Of a DNA stretch of 42,624 nucleotides, positions 40,502 through 42,624 are shown in pieces. The DNA is from an uncultured Candidatus Poseidoniales archaeon (lineage in GTDB: Archaea; Thermoplasmatota; Poseidoniia; Poseidoniales; Poseidoniaceae): assembly GCA_905181715.1 (NCBI GenBank), contig CAJIYT010000004.1, positions 139,185-181,808 of the forward strand, read 5' to 3'. A program made the translations under genes and the position numbers. The first letter of the stretch is position 1. Each line of letters starts with the position of its first letter. The notes beneath the pieces are model-generated. The model saw only the letters and a list, made by a program, of their open reading frames with translations. It made no database searches and had not been told where the DNA came from.

Positions 40502-41800
40502 TCACTTCTTCTTCTCAATCTTAATACAAACGCCAGCTGCGACGGTCTTACCCATGTCACGTATAGCGAATCTTGACAACTCAGGGAAGACTGACATCTC
40601 CTCTATTGCCATTGGTTTAGTAGGTTGGAAGCGAATCATTGCTGCATCACCGGTCTTGAGGAAAGATGGGCTAGCCTCTTTCTCACCCTTGCTGGTCTTT
40701 TCTAGAAGATCAATGAAACGAACTGCTACTTGAGCAGTGTGTGCGTGGAACACAGGTGTGTATCCTACTGAAACAGCCTTTGGAATATCCATAAGTTGAA
40801 TCTGTCCGACGAAAGTCTCGTCATGACGCACGAAGGTTGGTGCACTTTCAGCGTATCCAGCAACGTCACCACGGCGGATGTCAGTTGCAGAGAGTCCACG
40901 GACGTTGAAACCAACGTTATCTCCAGGCTCAGCCTTGTCGACCATTGTATGGTGCATCTCAATCGATTTAACCTCAGCCGATTTCTGGCTAGGGTTGAAT
41001 ACGACTGTTTTACCAGAGTGCAAAATACCGGTTTCAATCTTACCGACTGGAACTGTTCCGATTCCGCCAATCTTGTAAACATCCTGAATAGGCAAGCGCA
41101 AAGGCTTGTCTAGAGGCTTGTTTGGCATTGCTGATGCATCGATTGCGTCGAAAAGAGTTGGACCATTATACCAAGACATGTTCTCCGACTTCTTGTAAAC
41201 GTTATCTCCAAGTAGACTTGCTCCTGGAATCATTGGGATATCAGCGAGCTTGGAACCGAATCCTGCCATCTTTAGCAAGTTAGTCATCTCTTCCACCGAT
41301 TTTTCATACTTATCCTGTGACCAGTCGACACCAGAGATGTCCATCTTGTTGATTAGTACGATTAACTCACTGACACCAAGAACACGAGCTAAGAAAGCGT
41401 GTTCTTTGGTCTGGGCGTTTACACCGTCATTAGCAGCACAGAGTAGAACTGCGGTATCTGCTTGAGAAGCACCGGTGATCATGTTCTTTACGAAATCACG
41501 GTGACCTGGTGCGTCAATGATAGTCCAGTAATACTTAGGGCTGAAGAATTCCTTGTGAGCAACGTCAATGGTAATTCCACGTTCGCGCTCTTCCTTTAGT
41601 CCATCCATAACGTATGCAAGACCGAACCCGGCCTTGCCGTGCTCGGCTGCGAGCTTTTCGTTCTTCTCGATTTCGTGCTCCTCGATATGACCTGAATCGA
41701 GCAGTAGACGACCTACTGTGGTCGACTTACCGTGATCGACGTGTCCAATAAACACGATGTTGCGATGTGGTTTGCTCTTGTCTTCCCATTCTGAACCCAT
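40502..41800 (-). CDS. tuf: Translation elongation factor EF-1A (aEF1A)
   Basis: The GTPase that delivers aminoacyl-tRNA to the ribosome; 432 residues. G-domain motifs [45 protein letters not shown] and NKMD are intact. They are followed by the two beta-barrels ([34 protein letters not shown]) and an archaeal C-terminus. The ATG at 41800 ([14 protein letters not shown]) is preceded by GGAGTG; the TTG at 41830 would add ten residues. S10 follows. EF-2, S7 and S12, usual partners in the str operon, are not adjacent: upstream is an unrelated PKD-domain protein. Confidence 0.97.
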   Translation of the reverse strand: MGSEWEDKSKPHRNIVFIGHVDHGKSTTVGRLLLDSGHIEEHEIEKNEKLAAEHGKAGFGLAYVMDGLKEERERGITIDVAHKEFFSPKYYWTIIDAPGHRDFVKNMITGASQADTAVLLCAANDGVNAQTKEHAFLARVLGVSELIVLINKMDISGVDWSQDKYEKSVEEMTNLLKMAGFGSKLADIPMIPGASLLGDNVYKKSENMSWYNGPTLFDAIDASAMPNKPLDKPLRLPIQDVYKIGGIGTVPVGKIETGILHSGKTVVFNPSQKSAEVKSIEMHHTMVDKAEPGDNVGFNVRGLSATDIRRGDVAGYAESAPTFVRHDETFVGQIQLMDIPKAVSVGYTPVFHAHTAQVAVRFIDLLEKTSKGEKEASPSFLKTGDAAMIRFQPTKPMAIEEMSVFPELSRFAIRDMGKTVAAGVCIKIEKKK

Positions 41801-41866
41801 GAATTTCACTCCTTTCTGGTCGCCCGACAAGAATCCCCTATTTGAAGACCGCGACGCGCCATCTTC

Positions 41867-41876
41867 TATATCAAAA
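41867..41876 (-). promoter_or_regulatory. Candidate TATA box for EF-1A and S10
   Basis: On the minus strand this reads TTTTGATATA, 67-76 bases before the EF-1A start, placing a transcript start around 41845. It is the best TATA-like element in the 107-bp gap before EF-1A. Confidence 0.35.
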
Positions 41877-41907
41877 CAGGTAATCGGGACTCAGTATGAC
41901 AGTCTAT

Positions 41908-42624
41908 TCACTTGTAAACCAACTTTATAATCAATGAATCGACTTCTATGTCTCTTACCGCCTCGTTACGAATTGAGGCTTTCCACTCGCCATCCTCGTC
42001 CTCGTTTTCACTAAATGTATATCCGGTAAATGGTAACAATACACAATCACTGTCCGATGGACAGCCTTCATACTGACGGTCTTCACGTGCAGTCTCACTA
42101 CTATTTTTGGAATCTTCCTCTTTGGAATCTAGATTTGCAGAATTAAAGCCGTAGATATCAAGTTGGTTGCGGCAGACGATATCGCCTCCAATGCAATCGC
42201 CATCCTGTTGTGGGTAGATCAATTCCACCTCCACCTTGCGGATGGTGTTTCCTGAATCCGTATCATAGATAACTGAGAATTCGAAATCGAGGTCTTCAGG
42301 ATCTTGTTGCTGTGTGGTATTAGGCGCCATCAGAAAATCAGACCACTTACCCACATAGCTGACGTAAACCGTAACTGCATCCGTATCTGACATTCCTTCA
42401 CCTGCGGTAACGGTTAGTTGAATCTTATACTCACCAGGTGCAAGTTCTGCCCATGCGATTGTCTCACCGCTTTCGTCTGCATCGTTTTTCATATCACCAT
42501 CGCCATCTGAGTCAACTTTGAGATTCATGTCCCACTCCCATTTCTTGATGTAATCACCTTCAGCAGGCGTCGAACCAGAGGCATCGAGATCTGCGGTAGT
42601 GGTTGCTGTTATTTTTCTGTCAGA
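41908..42624 (-). CDS. C-terminal part of a PKD-domain secreted protein, cut by the window edge
   Basis: The frame is open to the window edge: the 32 codons upstream of the internal ATG at 42528 continue it without a stop. The visible 238 residues begin in a PKD domain (TADLDASGSTPAEGDYIKKW, then EWDMNLKVDSDGDGDMKND, and GEYKIQLTVTAGEGMSDTDA with the final VTVYVSY strand). They end in a beta-rich domain with several cysteines (DGDCIGGDIVCRN; CPSDSDCVLLPF) that may form disulphides outside the cell. There is no C-terminal membrane anchor. PKD domains are typical of extracellular enzymes and surface proteins; the N-terminal part would tell which. Secretion is inferred. Confidence 0.75.
   Translation of the reverse strand, partial: SDRKITATTTADLDASGSTPAEGDYIKKWEWDMNLKVDSDGDGDMKNDADESGETIAWAELAPGEYKIQLTVTAGEGMSDTDAVTVYVSYVGKWSDFLMAPNTTQQQDPEDLDFEFSVIYDTDSGNTIRKVEVELIYPQQDGDCIGGDIVCRNQLDIYGFNSANLDSKEEDSKNSSETAREDRQYEGCPSDSDCVLLPFTGYTFSENEDEDGEWKASIRNEAVRDIEVDSLIIKLVYK

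Overview
The window reads as a chromosomal segment of an uncultivated archaeon, most likely a marine Thermoplasmatota of the Poseidoniales (Marine Group II) type. The archaeal assignment rests on archaeal or eukaryote-type information genes: L7Ae, S28e, L24e, aIF5B/IF-2, EF-1A with S10, deoxyhypusine synthase, a GINS-like replication protein, TATA-like TTTATR boxes, and tRNA genes without encoded CCA. The narrower assignment is inference, from memory of the group's style: giant secreted proteins, thrombospondin-3 repeats, and a C-terminal tail containing GWTMEQW. There is no rRNA, CRISPR array, transposon, intein or prophage.

Layout. Positions 1-5850 (minus strand) carry the start of an unknown gene, a DUF63 membrane protein, an SlyD-like FKBP isomerase with a metal-binding tail, a CcmF-like haem lyase and a geranylgeranyl reductase. 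Divergently, 5909-13157 (plus) carries a UbiD decarboxylase, a UbiA prenyltransferase, a MazG-like pyrophosphohydrolase, an SDR oxidoreductase, UvrB and deoxyhypusine synthase. CcmF, the reductase, UbiD and UbiA together look like a respiratory quinone and cytochrome c maturation neighbourhood. Two small minus-strand genes (a HAD phosphatase and a possible decayed sugar epimerase) precede a 396-bp AT-rich non-coding stretch with repeated CAATTRG motifs. After it come a PRC-barrel protein, tRNA-Ile, PRPP synthetase and the conserved L7Ae-S28e-L24e-Ndk-IF2 translation cluster.

Positions 19900-22561 hold MoxR, a ParA-type ATPase, a ribbon-helix-helix protein and an 85-residue protein resembling half a PIN domain. 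Converging on them (22562-32075, minus) are a beta-propeller/TSP3 surface protein, a very long coiled-coil protein, a PssA-like CDP-alcohol phosphatidyltransferase, a six-CxxC zinc-ribbon protein, an ArsR-like regulator and a heavy-metal P-type ATPase. Then come a phosphoglycolate phosphatase, tRNA-Leu, a 2002-residue secreted and membrane-anchored protein, the GINS-like protein, S10 with EF-1A, and the C-terminal part of a PKD-domain protein running off the window.

The most unusual non-coding signal is a set of short perfect inverted repeats with a 3-nt spacer. The best are 8-3-8 and 7-3-7 and lie in leaders or over start codons; a 6-3-6 sits in a convergent gap. Their sequences differ but their geometry is shared, so they may be leader hairpins or a family of dyad operators. 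The ParA/RHH/mini-PIN cassette with tandem dyads is the best candidate for a protein system worth testing.
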